Numbered from the stretch's first letter, positions 1-8,199 are shown. The stretch: 64,000 nt of DNA from Oscillospiraceae bacterium (GCA_017550645.1 JAFZOI010000024.1:62001-126000); one strand, 5' to 3'. Notes: generated by a model not told the origin, from the sequence alone. Numbers and translations are program-made.

Positions 1-495
1 GAGGAGATCCGCGACAAGGAAGTCCGTCTCATAGGCGAGGACGGGGCCCAGCTCGGCATCATGTCCGCCGACGAAGCTCTCAAGATCGCCGAGGAGCACG
101 ACCTCGACCTCGTCAAGATCTCTCCGAACGCGACCCCGCCCGTCTGCAAGATCATGGACTACGGCAAATACCGCTTCGAACAGGCCAAGCGTGAGAAGGA
201 AGCCAAGAAGAATCAGCACGTCATCGAGATCAAGGAGATCCGCATGTCGCCGAGCATCAGCGACAACGACTTCAACGTCAAGCTCCGCAATGCGATCAAA
301 TTTCTCGAGGAAGGCGACAGAGTCAAGGTCGCCGTGCGTTTCCGCGGTCGTGAGATGACTCACACCGAGATCGGCGAGCAGCTTCTGCTCCGTTTTGCCG
401 ACGAGGCAAAGGACGTGTCCACGGTCAACAATCCCCCGAAGCTCGACGGACGGCATATGACCATGTTTCTGTTTCCGAAGGCTCCCGGCAAGTAA
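1..495 (+). CDS. infC: Translation initiation factor IF-3 (5' end cut by window edge)
   Basis: IF-3 binds the 30S subunit, prevents premature 50S joining and checks the start codon and initiator tRNA. The frame is open from base 1 (reads EEIRDKEVRLIGEDG), so the gene begins upstream of the window and about 164 C-terminal residues are visible. The N-terminal domain motif DLVKISPNATPPVCKIMDYGK and its linker rich in Lys and Glu are followed by the C-terminal domain with KEIRMSP, FLEEGDRVKV and RFRGREMTH, all typical of IF-3. It is followed by rpmI and rplT, the standard operon order, in which IF-3 and L20 usually take part in autoregulation of the leader; the leader itself lies outside the window. 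Confidence 0.97.
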   Translation, partial: EEIRDKEVRLIGEDGAQLGIMSADEALKIAEEHDLDLVKISPNATPPVCKIMDYGKYRFEQAKREKEAKKNQHVIEIKEIRMSPSISDNDFNVKLRNAIKFLEEGDRVKVAVRFRGREMTHTEIGEQLLLRFADEAKDVSTVNNPPKLDGRHMTMFLFPKAPGK

Positions 496-555
496 GCCCA
501 TCCCGCCGCGATGCGGCGTTCACCAAGTAGTAAAGAATACGGAAGGAGTACCACC

Positions 556-753
556 ATGCCTAAGCTCAAGACCCACAGCGGAGCGAAAAAAAGATTCAAT
601 CTTACCAAGAACGGTAAGGTCAAGCGCGCTCACGCCTTCAAAAGCCATATACTCAACAAGAAGAACACCAAGCGCAAGAGGGGCCTTCGTCACGGCACCT
701 ACGCCGACGTCACCAACGCGCCCGCTGTCAAGCGCATGATCCCCTACAAATAA
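556..753 (+). CDS. rpmI: 50S ribosomal protein L35
   Basis: Small, very basic protein of the large subunit (65 residues). It starts [14 protein letters not shown], the signature of L35, and is Lys/Arg rich throughout. The start at 556 is set by GGAAGGAG at 541-548; an upstream ATG-type start at 511 in the same frame would add residues not found in the family. It lies 60 bases after infC and 35 bases before rplT in one operon. Confidence 0.98.
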   Translation: MPKLKTHSGAKKRFNLTKNGKVKRAHAFKSHILNKKNTKRKRGLRHGTYADVTNAPAVKRMIPYK

Positions 754-788
754 ACTACTCTCAACTCATTATATAGGAGGCAACCGTA

Positions 789-1142
789 ATGGCAAGAATT
801 AAGGGCGCAATGATGACGCGCAAAAGAAGAAATAAGATCCTCGGCTATGCCAAGGGTTATTGGGGTTCCAAATCCAAGCATTTCAAGATGGCCAATCAGG
901 CCGTCATGAAGTCCCTCACCTACGCTTATATCGGCCGCAAGCACAGAAAAAGAGATTTCCGCCGCCTGTGGATCACCCGCATAAGCGCCGGCTGCAAAGC
1001 CAACGGCACGAACTATTCCACCTTCATGCACGGCCTCAAGCTCGCCGGAATCGACATGAACCGCAAGATGCTCTCCGAGATCGCCATCCACGATCCCGCC
1101 GCTTTCACCGAACTCACCGAAAAGGCGAAGGCCGCGCTCTGA
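789..1142 (+). CDS. rplT: 50S ribosomal protein L20
   Basis: L20 binds 23S rRNA early in 50S assembly and in many Firmicutes represses its own operon. The 117 residues match the family length; [18 protein letters not shown] and the basic helix with [22 protein letters not shown] are characteristic. The start has TAGGAGG at 774-780. Last gene of the infC-rpmI-rplT operon, closed by a strong terminator at 1157-1195. Confidence 0.98.
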   Translation: MARIKGAMMTRKRRNKILGYAKGYWGSKSKHFKMANQAVMKSLTYAYIGRKHRKRDFRRLWITRISAGCKANGTNYSTFMHGLKLAGIDMNRKMLSEIAIHDPAAFTELTEKAKAAL

Positions 1143-1156
1143 GCTTTAGACGAAAT

Positions 1157-1195
1157 AAACGCCCGGAAGTTCCATCACTTCCGGGCGTTTTTCTT
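1157..1195 (+). terminator. Intrinsic terminator of the infC-rpmI-rplT operon
   Basis: AAACGCCCGGAAGT and ACTTCCGGGCGTTT form a 13-14 bp stem with a 5-base loop followed by a T-rich tail. It lies 15 bases after the rplT stop. Confidence 0.93.
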
Positions 1196-1198
1196 TTC

Positions 1199-1759
1199 TT
1201 ATCTATTCTTCGCCAGCTCGTTTATCATATTGCCGAGGGCATGGACCTCTTCGATGGCTCTGTCGTCCTCGCAGGCGAGCAGCGAATCCGTCTTCAGGCT
1301 CGTCACGAGAGCTTTGGAGGGCGCTCCCATGTGCCGCAGGAACATCTTGGCGGAGCTCTCCGCCTTCGCGCTGCTCCCGTCGCCGCCGCCGGTCAGGATG
1401 ACGGCTCCGAAGCGGCCCATAGGCATGAGCCTCACGCCGAGGAAACGAAGCGCCGCATAGAAGTTCTGCAGGCGGCTGAAAATGCTCAGCAGCGGCGGGG
1501 TCAGCTCGCAGTTATATACCGGCGACGCGATGACGATGGCGTCCGCCGAGAAGATATGGCCGTATATCTCGTCCATGCCGTCGTGGATGGCGCAGCCGTG
1601 AGACTCCCAGCACTCGCGGCAGTCGATGCACGGCGATACGTTGGCCGTGAAAGCGTTGACGACGACCGTCTCGCCCTCGAGCATGGCGCGGAGTTCATCG
1701 ACAAGGAACGCCGTGTTCCCTTCCGGTCTGGGAGACCCGTTAAATATGAGAGTTTTCAT
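1199..1759 (-). CDS. Flavodoxin-fold NAD(P)H-dependent oxidoreductase
   Basis: Predicted cytoplasmic FMN protein of 186 residues. The N terminus MKTLIFNGSPRPEGNTAFLV carries the phosphate-binding loop GSPRPEGNT of the NADPH-dependent FMN reductase/flavodoxin-like family; CIDCRECWESHGC is the cysteine motif found in the iron-sulfur-flavoprotein-like branch, and IVIASPVYN is the second flavin loop. Only three or four cysteines are close together, so a bound cluster is possible but not shown. Start at 1759 has GGGAGAG 8 bases upstream. It is transcribed divergently from the helicase gene from back-to-back promoters (1808-1871). Substrate is unknown. Confidence 0.85.
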   Translation of the reverse strand: MKTLIFNGSPRPEGNTAFLVDELRAMLEGETVVVNAFTANVSPCIDCRECWESHGCAIHDGMDEIYGHIFSADAIVIASPVYNCELTPPLLSIFSRLQNFYAALRFLGVRLMPMGRFGAVILTGGGDGSSAKAESSAKMFLRHMGAPSKALVTSLKTDSLLACEDDRAIEEVHALGNMINELAKNR

Positions 1760-1807
1760 TCGGCTCTCTCCCTCTGCGGTGCGAGGCCCGCGCCGCCTTT
1801 TTTTATC

Positions 1808-1836
1808 ATTATAACCCCTTATTCGCCGCGGCGCAA
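1808..1836 (-). promoter_or_regulatory. Sigma-A type promoter for the flavodoxin-like gene
   Basis: On the minus strand TTGCGC (1836-1831) and TATAAT (1813-1808) are 17 bases apart, about 50 bases upstream of the start. It abuts the divergent helicase promoter. Confidence 0.65.
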
Positions 1837-1842
1837 TCTCTC

Positions 1843-1871
1843 TTGTGCGATCGGGGCAAAAGATATATAAT
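1843..1871 (+). promoter_or_regulatory. Sigma-A type promoter for the helicase gene
   Basis: TTGTGC and TATAAT with a 17-base spacer, 32 bases upstream of the start codon. Back-to-back with the minus-strand promoter at 1808-1836, so the two could compete or be co-regulated. Confidence 0.7.
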
Positions 1872-1903
1872 ATTTTTAATGAACCGCGAAAGGAGGAACG
1901 CTT

Positions 1904-4051
1904 ATGCCCGACTCAAAGCTCAATCCTGAGCAGCTCGAAGCCGTCGTCTCGACGGAGGGCTTCGTGCGCGTCGTCGCGGGCGCGGGCTCGGGCAAGACGC
2001 GGGCCCTCTCTCAGCGCTTCGCCTATCTCGTAAACGAGCTGGGCATACTGCCCGGCAACATCCTCTGCGTTACGTTCACCAACAAGGCCGCGAACGAGAT
2101 GCGTCAGCGCATACACAACCTCACCGGAGACAACGATACGGGCTATATCAACACGTTTCACGGCTTCTGCGTATCCGTCCTTCAGGAGGACAGCCACGCA
2201 GTCTCGTACCCGAAGAGCTTTCTCGTCCTCGACAATTCCGATATTGACGACATGCTCCGCGTCATATACGAAGAGCGCGGGCTGACCCTGCGCGATATGA
2301 CGTTTTCCGCCGCGCGCGACATGATAGAGATACAAAAGCTCTTCAAAAAGCCGGAATACTATCTCGACATGATAGAGATGTCTCCGGAGAAGCTGCACGA
2401 AAAATACATGAGCGCCGTCTCGACGCAGGACAAAATATTCTACGGCTATCTGTATCAGGAGAAAAAGTGCTTCGGCCTCGACTACAACGACCTCATCAAG
2501 TTCTCGCTTTATATCTTCGAGCAGAACGGGGATATACGCCTCAAATGGCAGCAGAGGCTCGAATACATCATGATAGACGAGTTCCAGGACATAGACCAGC
2601 TGCAGTATCAGCTGATGGAGGTGCTCTGCGGCTACCACAAGAACCTCTTCATCGTCGGCGATCCGGATCAGACGATATACACGTGGCGCGGGGCGAACGT
2701 CAAATACCTGCTCGATTTCGACAGGCACTTCCCCGACGTCAGGACGATCATGATGATGCGAAACTACCGCTCGACGCCGCAGATAATCGCGGCGGCCAAT
2801 TCCATGATCTCCAAAAACGTCTCGCGCATAAAAAAGGACCTCATCCCCACGCTACCGGACGGAGGCTCCGTCCTCTGCCGCCACGCGAAGACGGCCGAGG
2901 CGGAGGCCTGCTGGATAGCCGACAGGATGAGCGAGCTGCACGACGCGGGCGTGCCCTTTAAGGACATGACGGTCCTCTACCGCGCGCACTACGTCTCGCG
3001 CTCGGTCGAGGACGTCCTTCGCAGGCGCGAGATACCCTACACGATATACAGCGGCGTGCCGTTTTTCGGCCGCGCCGAGATAAAGGATGCGCTGAGCTAT
3101 CTGCGCATGATGGTATACAGGGACGACCTCTCCTTCCGGCGAGTCGTCAACGTCCCCAAGCGCAATATCGGCTTGCGGAGGATGAAGTTCCTCGAGGAAT
3201 ACGCCGAAGCGCACGGCTGCACGCTCTATTCGGCGCTCAAGAGCACGCTCGACGACGATATCTTCCACGGGACAAAGGCGGCGTCCTTCGTCAAGCTCGT
3301 CGAGTCCTTCTCCGGAGATCAGAGCTCGAGACCCGTATCGGAATTCCTCTCAGACGTGCTCGACCGCAGCCGCTATGAGGAGATGCTCCGCACGGAGGGC
3401 AGCCAGGAGCGGCTCGACAACCTCGCCGAGCTCAGGCAGTCTATCTTCGAGTACGAGACCTCCTGCGGCGAGGAGGCATCTCCCGAGCACTATCTGGCCC
3501 ATGTCGCGCTCTTTACCAACAGCGACGCGGAGGGCGCGGCGGACAAGGTCAAGCTCATGACCGTCCACGCGGCGAAGGGGCTGGAATTCCCGTACGTTTT
3601 TCTCTGCGGCATGAACGAGGGCGTCTTCCCCTCGCGCAAGACGGCGACGCTCCCCGCCATGGAGGAGGAACGGCGGCTCGCCTTCGTCGCGATGACTAGA
3701 GCGGAAAAGCGGCTCTTTATCTCGGAGGCGGAGGGCCGCGCTCTCGACGGATCGCCGCGCTATCCCTCGCGCTTTATCCTCGATATCGACCCGCGCCTCA
3801 TAGAATATGAGGAGCCGCCCCGCGAGGAGCTTATAAAGGACGCGCGCGAATACATCGACATGAGCTCCAAGTACCTGCCGGAGAGCGCGTTCGAGCCCTT
3901 CGAGGAGGGGACGCGCGTCAGCCATACGGTGCTCGGGCCGGGCACGGTCGTCGGCGCGGATATGACGAAAAAGGCGCACATCGTCAAATTTGACTCCCTG
4001 CCGACGCTGCGGGCGATCTCCTTCAAGGTCCCGCTCGACGTCATTCAATAA
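1904..4051 (+). CDS. UvrD/PcrA-like ATP-dependent DNA helicase (superfamily 1A)
   Basis: 3'-5' DNA helicase of 715 residues, of the PcrA/UvrD/Rep type used in repair and in removing obstacles to replication. Motifs in order: Q-motif LNPEQLEAV (6-14), Walker A GAGSGKT (26-32), FTNKAANEM (Ia), IDEFQDID (II, about 222-229), GDPDQTIYTWRGA (III), NYRST (IV), HAAKGLEFPYVFL (V, about 554) and AMTRAEKRL (VI, about 597). The C-terminal 60 residues (EEGTRVSHTVLGPGTVVGAD...) form the small Tudor-like domain that in PcrA binds RNA polymerase. Start has AAAGGAGGAACGCTT before the ATG. The protein is slightly short for PcrA (about 730-750), so a paralogue of PcrA cannot be excluded and no symbol is given. 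Confidence 0.93.
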   Translation: MPDSKLNPEQLEAVVSTEGFVRVVAGAGSGKTRALSQRFAYLVNELGILPGNILCVTFTNKAANEMRQRIHNLTGDNDTGYINTFHGFCVSVLQEDSHAVSYPKSFLVLDNSDIDDMLRVIYEERGLTLRDMTFSAARDMIEIQKLFKKPEYYLDMIEMSPEKLHEKYMSAVSTQDKIFYGYLYQEKKCFGLDYNDLIKFSLYIFEQNGDIRLKWQQRLEYIMIDEFQDIDQLQYQLMEVLCGYHKNLFIVGDPDQTIYTWRGANVKYLLDFDRHFPDVRTIMMMRNYRSTPQIIAAANSMISKNVSRIKKDLIPTLPDGGSVLCRHAKTAEAEACWIADRMSELHDAGVPFKDMTVLYRAHYVSRSVEDVLRRREIPYTIYSGVPFFGRAEIKDALSYLRMMVYRDDLSFRRVVNVPKRNIGLRRMKFLEEYAEAHGCTLYSALKSTLDDDIFHGTKAASFVKLVESFSGDQSSRPVSEFLSDVLDRSRYEEMLRTEGSQERLDNLAELRQSIFEYETSCGEEASPEHYLAHVALFTNSDAEGAADKVKLMTVHAAKGLEFPYVFLCGMNEGVFPSRKTATLPAMEEERRLAFVAMTRAEKRLFISEAEGRALDGSPRYPSRFILDIDPRLIEYEEPPREELIKDAREYIDMSSKYLPESAFEPFEEGTRVSHTVLGPGTVVGADMTKKAHIVKFDSLPTLRAISFKVPLDVIQ

Positions 4052-4052
4052 G

Positions 4053-4089
4053 AAAAAGCCTTGCGGAAATCTCCGCGAGGCTTTTATTT
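4053..4089. terminator. Bidirectional intrinsic terminator between convergent genes
   Basis: AAAAAGCCTTGCGGA and TCCGCGAGGCTTTTA form a stem with A- and T-tracts on both sides. It serves the helicase gene on the plus strand and the zinc-ribbon membrane protein gene on the minus strand. Confidence 0.88.
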
Positions 4090-4090
4090 G

Positions 4091-4639
4091 TCATTCTGTT
4101 TTCTCTACGTCGAGCTTTTCGGCGCGCTTGCGGAAGTAATCCGGCACGTCGGCCCCGTAGGCCTCGAGCGCCTCGACGTAGGACTTGCTGGAGAGGCGGT
4201 CGAGCGACTCGGCGAGGTCCTTCGAGAGCGTCCCGCTCCGGCCATCGAAATGGTCGATTATTCGCTTTTCGGCGCTGCTTCTGCGCAGATACTTGATTAT
4301 CTCGAGCACGAGCAGCACGATGAAGAAGACCGCCAGCGCCGCAAAGATGATGCCGGGTATGAGCCCGCTCGAATTGACGCCGCGCATGTACGCGCGCAGG
4401 TATACGACCGCGCCGACCGTGGGGATGACGGCGTATATGAGCTTTGCGTAGTTGAAGCTCTTTTCCTTCTCCTTGAAGGCTGCGATTGCGGGTTCCTCGA
4501 CGGACTCGTCGTAAAACAGTCTGCCGCAGTTCGGGCACGGACAAAACGGCGCGCCTGTCAGCTTCCCCGTCACGGATTTGTTGCGCTTTATGGCCTCGCC
4601 GCAGCGCGGACATTTTATCTCATTTGTAAGAAAGCCCAT
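4091..4639 (-). CDS. Zinc-ribbon membrane protein of unknown function
   Basis: 182-residue protein that I do not recognise as a named family. From N to C: a zinc-ribbon with CPRCGE (residues about 8-13) and CPCPNCGRLFYDE (about 34-46), a first hydrophobic segment (LIYAVIPTVGAVVYL), a second strong membrane segment (LIPGIIFAALAVFFIVLLVLEII), and a charged cytoplasmic tail. The start at 4639 is preferred because AGAAAGGA lies 10 bases upstream; the frame is open 54 bases further with no ribosome binding site. Promoter TTGATT-17-TAATCT at 4665-4693. Topology suggests a membrane anchored zinc-ribbon; the function is unknown. Confidence 0.75.
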   Translation of the reverse strand: MGFLTNEIKCPRCGEAIKRNKSVTGKLTGAPFCPCPNCGRLFYDESVEEPAIAAFKEKEKSFNYAKLIYAVIPTVGAVVYLRAYMRGVNSSGLIPGIIFAALAVFFIVLLVLEIIKYLRRSSAEKRIIDHFDGRSGTLSKDLAESLDRLSSKSYVEALEAYGADVPDYFRKRAEKLDVEKTE

Positions 4640-4664
4640 CGTCTTCCCGTCCTTTCTTATGAAA

Positions 4665-4693
4665 AGATTACCACATCCGCGCCGACAAATCAA
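4665..4693 (-). promoter_or_regulatory. Possible promoter of the zinc-ribbon membrane protein gene
   Basis: Minus strand TTGATT (4693-4688) and TAATCT (4670-4665) with a 17-base spacer, 25 bases before the start codon. Confidence 0.5.
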
Positions 4694-4699
4694 TCTCGG

Positions 4700-4888
4700 C
4701 TTGCGCCGTCAGTGAAATCTTCGGGCTTCGCCCTCAGGTGAGATCACGGCATGGGCCGCGGTGAGATCGTTCGGCTTCGCCTCACGGTGAATTCAAATCC
4801 ACCCGTCCGCCGTCGAGGCGGATATCACCGCGCAGCGATCTCACCCAGGCAGAGCGAGGATCTGTCCCGCCCGCAAGGGCGGATTTAG
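4700..4888. repeat. Array of short GTGARATC boxes with alternating small hairpins
   Basis: Non-coding stretch between a membrane-protein gene and tRNA-Arg. GTGAAATC at 4712-4719, GTGAGATC at 4738-4745 and 4761-4768 and a variant GGTGAATTC at 4786-4794 are spaced 23-26 bases apart; the same box occurs inverted as GATATCACC (4821-4829) and GATCTCACC (4837-4845). Between the boxes lie small GC-rich hairpins such as CGGGCTTCGCCC and CCGCCCGCAAGGGCGG. Such degenerate palindromic repeats are common between genes in clostridial gut genomes; family name not known to me. Confidence 0.55.
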
Positions 4889-4889
4889 T

Positions 4890-4925
4890 TGAAAAAGGCG
4901 TCTGCAAAAGCAGACGCCTTTTTCA
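4890..4925. terminator. Terminator downstream of tRNA-Arg
   Basis: AAAAAGGCGTCTGC and GCAGACGCCTTTTT form a 14 bp stem with an AAAA loop. It directly follows the 3' end of the minus-strand tRNA and is symmetrical, so it would stop transcription from both sides. Confidence 0.88.
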
Positions 4926-5002
4926 TGGCACGCCTGAAGGGACTTGAACCCCTGACCTACTGGTTCGTAGCCAGTCACTCTATCCAGCTGAGCTACAGGC
5001 GC
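4926..5002 (-). tRNA. tRNA-Arg (anticodon ACG)
   Basis: On the minus strand the cloverleaf reads GCGCCTG acceptor, D-arm AGCTCAGCTGGATAGAGT, anticodon stem ACTGG/CCAGT with loop CTACGAA (anticodon ACG), T-arm GGTTCAAGTCC, and an encoded CCA end. 77 bases. The first acceptor pair is G-U. ACG is read as ICG after deamination and serves CGU/CGC/CGA. Confidence 0.96.
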
Positions 5003-5136
5003 ATACGCTCTCATCGAGCTTATGCATATTAGCACAGTTATCTTCAAAATGCAAGAGGTTTTTTGAGCGTCTTCGGTTTTTTCCGCGGAGCTTTCGCAAA
5101 AATGCAGATTTGCCGCCTCAATACTGCATTTTATTC

Positions 5137-5165
5137 TTGACTTTTGCGATTTATCTAATTAAAAT
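5137..5165 (+). promoter_or_regulatory. Promoter of gdhA
   Basis: TTGACT and TAAAAT separated by 17 bases in an AT-rich stretch, 87 bases upstream of the gdhA start. The leader (about 5172-5251) contains GGCCGTCTG and CCGGCCGC but no riboswitch I recognise. Confidence 0.75.
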
Positions 5166-5251
5166 AAGCTATCATTGAAATTTAAGCGGCCGTCTGTTTC
5201 ATAGACCCGCATTTTCCGGCCGCAACTTTTTTATGAAAGGAAGCTCATTTC

Positions 5252-6601
5252 ATGAACGCTTATATCGAAAGAGTCCTCGAAACAGTAAAGGCCCGCAACA
5301 AGGCCATGCCCGAGTTCATCCAGGCCGTCGAGGAGGTCCTCTACTCTCTGGAGAGCGTCATCGAGGCGCATCCCGAATATGAGGAGAACGCCATCCTCGA
5401 GAGGATGGTCGAGCCCGACAGGCTAATCGAGTTCCGCGTGCCCTGGGTCGACGACGAAGGCAAGCCGCACATCAACCGCGGCTTCCGCGTGCAGTTTAAC
5501 GGCGCGATCGGCCCCTACAAGGGCGGCCTCCGCTTCCACCCCGCCGTCACCACCGGCACGATCAAGTTTCTCGGCTTTGAGCAGGTCCTCAAGAATTCCC
5601 TCACGACGCTGCCCATGGGCGGCGCGAAGGGCGGCAGCGACTTCGACCCGAAGGGCAGGTCCGACGCCGAGATCATGCGCTTTTGCCAGTCCTTCATGAC
5701 GGAGCTTTATAAATACGTCGGGCCCGACATGGACGTCCCCGCGGGCGACATCGGCGTCGGCGGGCGCGAGGTCGGCTTCCTCTACGGACAGTACCGCCGC
5801 CTGACCAGCACGTTCAACAACGGCGTCATCACCGGCAAGGGCATCCCCTACGGCGGCTCCCTCATCCGTCCCGAGGCGACGGGCTACGGCGCGGTATACT
5901 ACCTCGTCGAGGCTCTCAAGCACGACGGGCTCTCCGTCGCGGGAAAGACCGTCGCGGTCTCCGGCTACGGCAACGTCTCCTGGGGCGCGGTCAAGAAGAT
6001 CGCCGAGCTCGGCGGCAAGGCCGTCACCCTCTCCGGCCGCGCGGGCTACGTCTATGATCCCGCCGGCATCACGACCGAGGAGAAGTTCGACTTCATGCTC
6101 GATATGCGCGAATCCGGCCGCGCCGACGCGCTCGAAGCCTACGCCGCGAAGTTCGGCGCGGAGTTCCATCCCGGCGAGAAGCCGTGGGGCGTCAAGGCCG
6201 ACATCATCATGCCCTGCGCGACCCAGAACGAGGTCGACGTCGAGGACGCGAAGAAGATCATCGCCAACGGCGTCAAGTACTATATGGAAGTCTCCAACAT
6301 GCCGACCACGAACGAGGCCATGAAGCTCCTCATGGACAGCGGCGTCATCCTCGCCCCCTCCAAGGCGGTCAACGCCGGCGGCGTCGCCGTCTCCGGTCTG
6401 GAGATGTGCCAGAACTCCGCGCGTCTCTCGTGGACGGCCGAGGAGGTCGACGCGAAGCTCAAGAGCATCATGAAGAACATCTACGAGAGCTCCGTCGCCG
6501 CCGCCGAGCGCAACGGCCTCGGCTACAACCTCGCCGCCGGCGCGAACATAGCCGGCTTCGAGAAGGTCGCCGCCGCCATGATGGCGCAGGGCCTCATCTG
6601 A
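5252..6601 (+). CDS. gdhA: NADP-type glutamate dehydrogenase
   Basis: Hexameric enzyme that interconverts 2-oxoglutarate plus ammonia and L-glutamate; the 449-residue small form is the one used by bacteria mainly for ammonia assimilation. Visible motifs: GPYKGGLRFHP (substrate-binding lysine region, about 89-99), LPMGGAKGGSDFDPKG with the catalytic lysine (about 123-138), PAGDIGVGGREVGFLYGQY, and the dinucleotide-binding motif SGYGNVSWGA. Start has GAAAGGAAG upstream. Transcribed alone from the promoter at 5137 and closed by the terminator at 6627. Cofactor preference is inferred from length and family, not proven. Confidence 0.96.
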   Translation: MNAYIERVLETVKARNKAMPEFIQAVEEVLYSLESVIEAHPEYEENAILERMVEPDRLIEFRVPWVDDEGKPHINRGFRVQFNGAIGPYKGGLRFHPAVTTGTIKFLGFEQVLKNSLTTLPMGGAKGGSDFDPKGRSDAEIMRFCQSFMTELYKYVGPDMDVPAGDIGVGGREVGFLYGQYRRLTSTFNNGVITGKGIPYGGSLIRPEATGYGAVYYLVEALKHDGLSVAGKTVAVSGYGNVSWGAVKKIAELGGKAVTLSGRAGYVYDPAGITTEEKFDFMLDMRESGRADALEAYAAKFGAEFHPGEKPWGVKADIIMPCATQNEVDVEDAKKIIANGVKYYMEVSNMPTTNEAMKLLMDSGVILAPSKAVNAGGVAVSGLEMCQNSARLSWTAEEVDAKLKSIMKNIYESSVAAAERNGLGYNLAAGANIAGFEKVAAAMMAQGLI

Positions 6602-6626
6602 TCGCATAAGTCAAAATCGAATAGCA

Positions 6627-6660
6627 AGACCGGGCCTCGTCGACGGGGCCCGGTCTTTTC
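6627..6660 (+). terminator. Terminator of gdhA
   Basis: AAGACCGGGCCTCGT and CGGGGCCCGGTCTTTT form a GC-rich stem ending in T's, between convergent gdhA and sigK. Confidence 0.9.
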
Positions 6661-7354
6661 ATTTATTTACGCCGCCCTCCAGCGCATCGCGGAGCTTCTC
6701 CAGCGCGCGCTTTTCGATGCGGGAAACGTAGCTGCGCGATATGCCGCAGAGCTTCGCCGTCTCGCGCTGCGTCATGGGTGCGGCTCCGCCGAGCCCGTAG
6801 CGCAGCATCACGATCTCGTTTTCCCGCTCGGAAAGCGTCCCGGCCATGACGCCGCGCAGTCTGCGGCAGTTTTCCTTGAGGCTCAGCGCCTCGAACATGT
6901 CGTCCTCGACGCAGACGACGTCCATCAGCGAAAGGCTGCCGCTGTCCTCCTCGGTGTCGAGCGTCTCGGAAAGCGGCAGGTCCCCCGCAGTCTTGCGCTG
7001 TCTGCGGAAATACATGAGTATCTCGTTTTCGATGCAGCGGCTGGCGTATGTCGCAAGGCGCACGCCCTTGCCTGCGTTGAAGCTCGAAATGCCCTTGATG
7101 AGGCCTATCGTCCCGATGGAGATGAGATCGTCCTGATCGCAGGAGGCGGTATAGTATTTCTTGATGATGTGCGCGACGAGGCGGAGATTATGCTCGATGA
7201 GCTTGTTGCGCGCGGCCTCGTCGCCCTTCGCGGCGCGCTCGAGACACTCCCTCTCCTCCGCGGCGCTGAGCGGGCGCGGGAAGGAGCCGGTGCTCCCGAG
7301 GCGCAGGGCGAAAAACGCGGAGCTTAAAATGAGCAGCAGAGCTGCGGAGACCAT
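6659..7354 (-). CDS. sigK: RNA polymerase sporulation sigma factor SigK
   Basis: Late mother-cell sigma factor for coat and spore maturation genes. 231 residues with the start chosen at 7354, where GAGGTG lies 6 bases before ATG; it begins with a hydrophobic segment (VSAALLLILSSAFFALRL) that matches the pro-sequence/membrane segment of pro-SigK, then NLRLVAHIIKKYY, region 2 DLISIGTIGLIKGISSFNAGKGVRLATYASRCIENEILMYFR, and region 4 LSERENEIVMLRYGL...TQRETAKLCGISRSYVSRIEKRALEKL. The DLISIGTIGLIKGI and RLATYASRCIENEI stretches are typical of the SigE/SigK group and the short pro-segment favours SigK. The gene is continuous; no skin-type insertion. Confidence 0.92.
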   Translation of the reverse strand: MVSAALLLILSSAFFALRLGSTGSFPRPLSAAEERECLERAAKGDEAARNKLIEHNLRLVAHIIKKYYTASCDQDDLISIGTIGLIKGISSFNAGKGVRLATYASRCIENEILMYFRRQRKTAGDLPLSETLDTEEDSGSLSLMDVVCVEDDMFEALSLKENCRRLRGVMAGTLSERENEIVMLRYGLGGAAPMTQRETAKLCGISRSYVSRIEKRALEKLRDALEGGVNK

Positions 7355-7480
7355 GTGCTTCACCTCGCATGGGCGTTTTGATACATCATATTCGACCTGC
7401 GCCTCTATCATGCGAAGCATTTTCTTCTTGCGGCGGAGCCCCGCGCCGTGTTATCCTCATATGGTCAGGGAGGTGCGCTT

Positions 7481-8137
7481 ATGGCTTTTTCTCAGGCGAC
7501 GCTCGATTTCCTCATGGAAAACCGCATCAACGACAGCAGGCTCTGGTTCAACGAGCACAAGGCTGAGTATATCGAATACGTGCGCGATCCGATGCGCAGC
7601 TTCGTCGAGGCGCTCGCGCCGTACATGGAGAGGATCGACAGCATGATAGTCTGCGATCCGGTCCGCTCGGTATCGCGCATATGGCGCGACGCGCGCTATT
7701 CCAATACGCTCTTTCGCGAGAACCTCTGGTGCGATCTCTCGCGCGACAGGCATATCCATATGCTCCCGAGCTTTTTCTTTGAGATCACGCCCGTCGGATT
7801 TTCCTGCGGCTGCGGCTGCTGGGAGACGGGCTCGGACTTCATGGGGGAATTCCGCAGGCTCATCCTCGCGGGCAGCCCGCTCTTTAACGACGCGGTCGAG
7901 GCTCTGCGCGGGAGCGGCTTCGCGCTCATGGATTCGCGCTACAAGCGCACGAGGCACCCGGACGCGCCCGAATGGCAGCGCGAGTGGCTCGACCAGCGCA
8001 GCCCCTGCGTCTTTTTTGAAAGCGGCGAGCTCGACGTCCTTTTCTCGGAGGACCTGCCGGACCGCATCGGCGCGCGGTTTGCCGAGATCAAGCCGTTTTA
8101 CGATTTTCTGCTTCTCGTCGCGCACTCCGTCTCCTGA
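7481..8137 (+). CDS. DUF2461 family protein
   Basis: 218-residue cytoplasmic protein of the DUF2461 family, function unknown. Family hallmarks visible are FLMENRINDSRLWFNEHKAEY near the N terminus, VSRIWRDARYSNT and a middle FFFEITPVGFSCGCGCW. The start at 7481 is set by GGGAGGTG five bases upstream; the frame is open 33 bases further up. It is divergent from sigK with 126 bases between, and followed by a terminator at 8163. Confidence 0.85.
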   Translation: MAFSQATLDFLMENRINDSRLWFNEHKAEYIEYVRDPMRSFVEALAPYMERIDSMIVCDPVRSVSRIWRDARYSNTLFRENLWCDLSRDRHIHMLPSFFFEITPVGFSCGCGCWETGSDFMGEFRRLILAGSPLFNDAVEALRGSGFALMDSRYKRTRHPDAPEWQREWLDQRSPCVFFESGELDVLFSEDLPDRIGARFAEIKPFYDFLLLVAHSVS

Positions 8138-8162
8138 GCTCACGACAAACGAACAACGCCGC

Positions 8163-8198
8163 GATCGGCCGTTTTTTGTCAAAACGGCCGATCTTTCT
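8163..8198 (+). terminator. Terminator after the DUF2461 gene
   Basis: GATCGGCCGTTTT and AAAACGGCCGATC form a 13 bp stem with a TTGTC loop followed by TTT. Confidence 0.85.
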
Positions 8199-8199
8199 G

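Noticed and set aside
1..300. Possible L20/IF-3 leader regulatory RNA
   Set aside because: The window begins inside infC, so the leader is not present.
4712..4845. CRISPR-like spacing of GTGARATC boxes
   Set aside because: Boxes are only 8 bases, vary, and occur in both orientations with palindromic spacers; no cas gene nearby.
4841..5047. Minus-strand ORF with VAQLDRVTGYEPVGQGFKSLQ
   Set aside because: It is the tRNA-Arg sequence read as protein.
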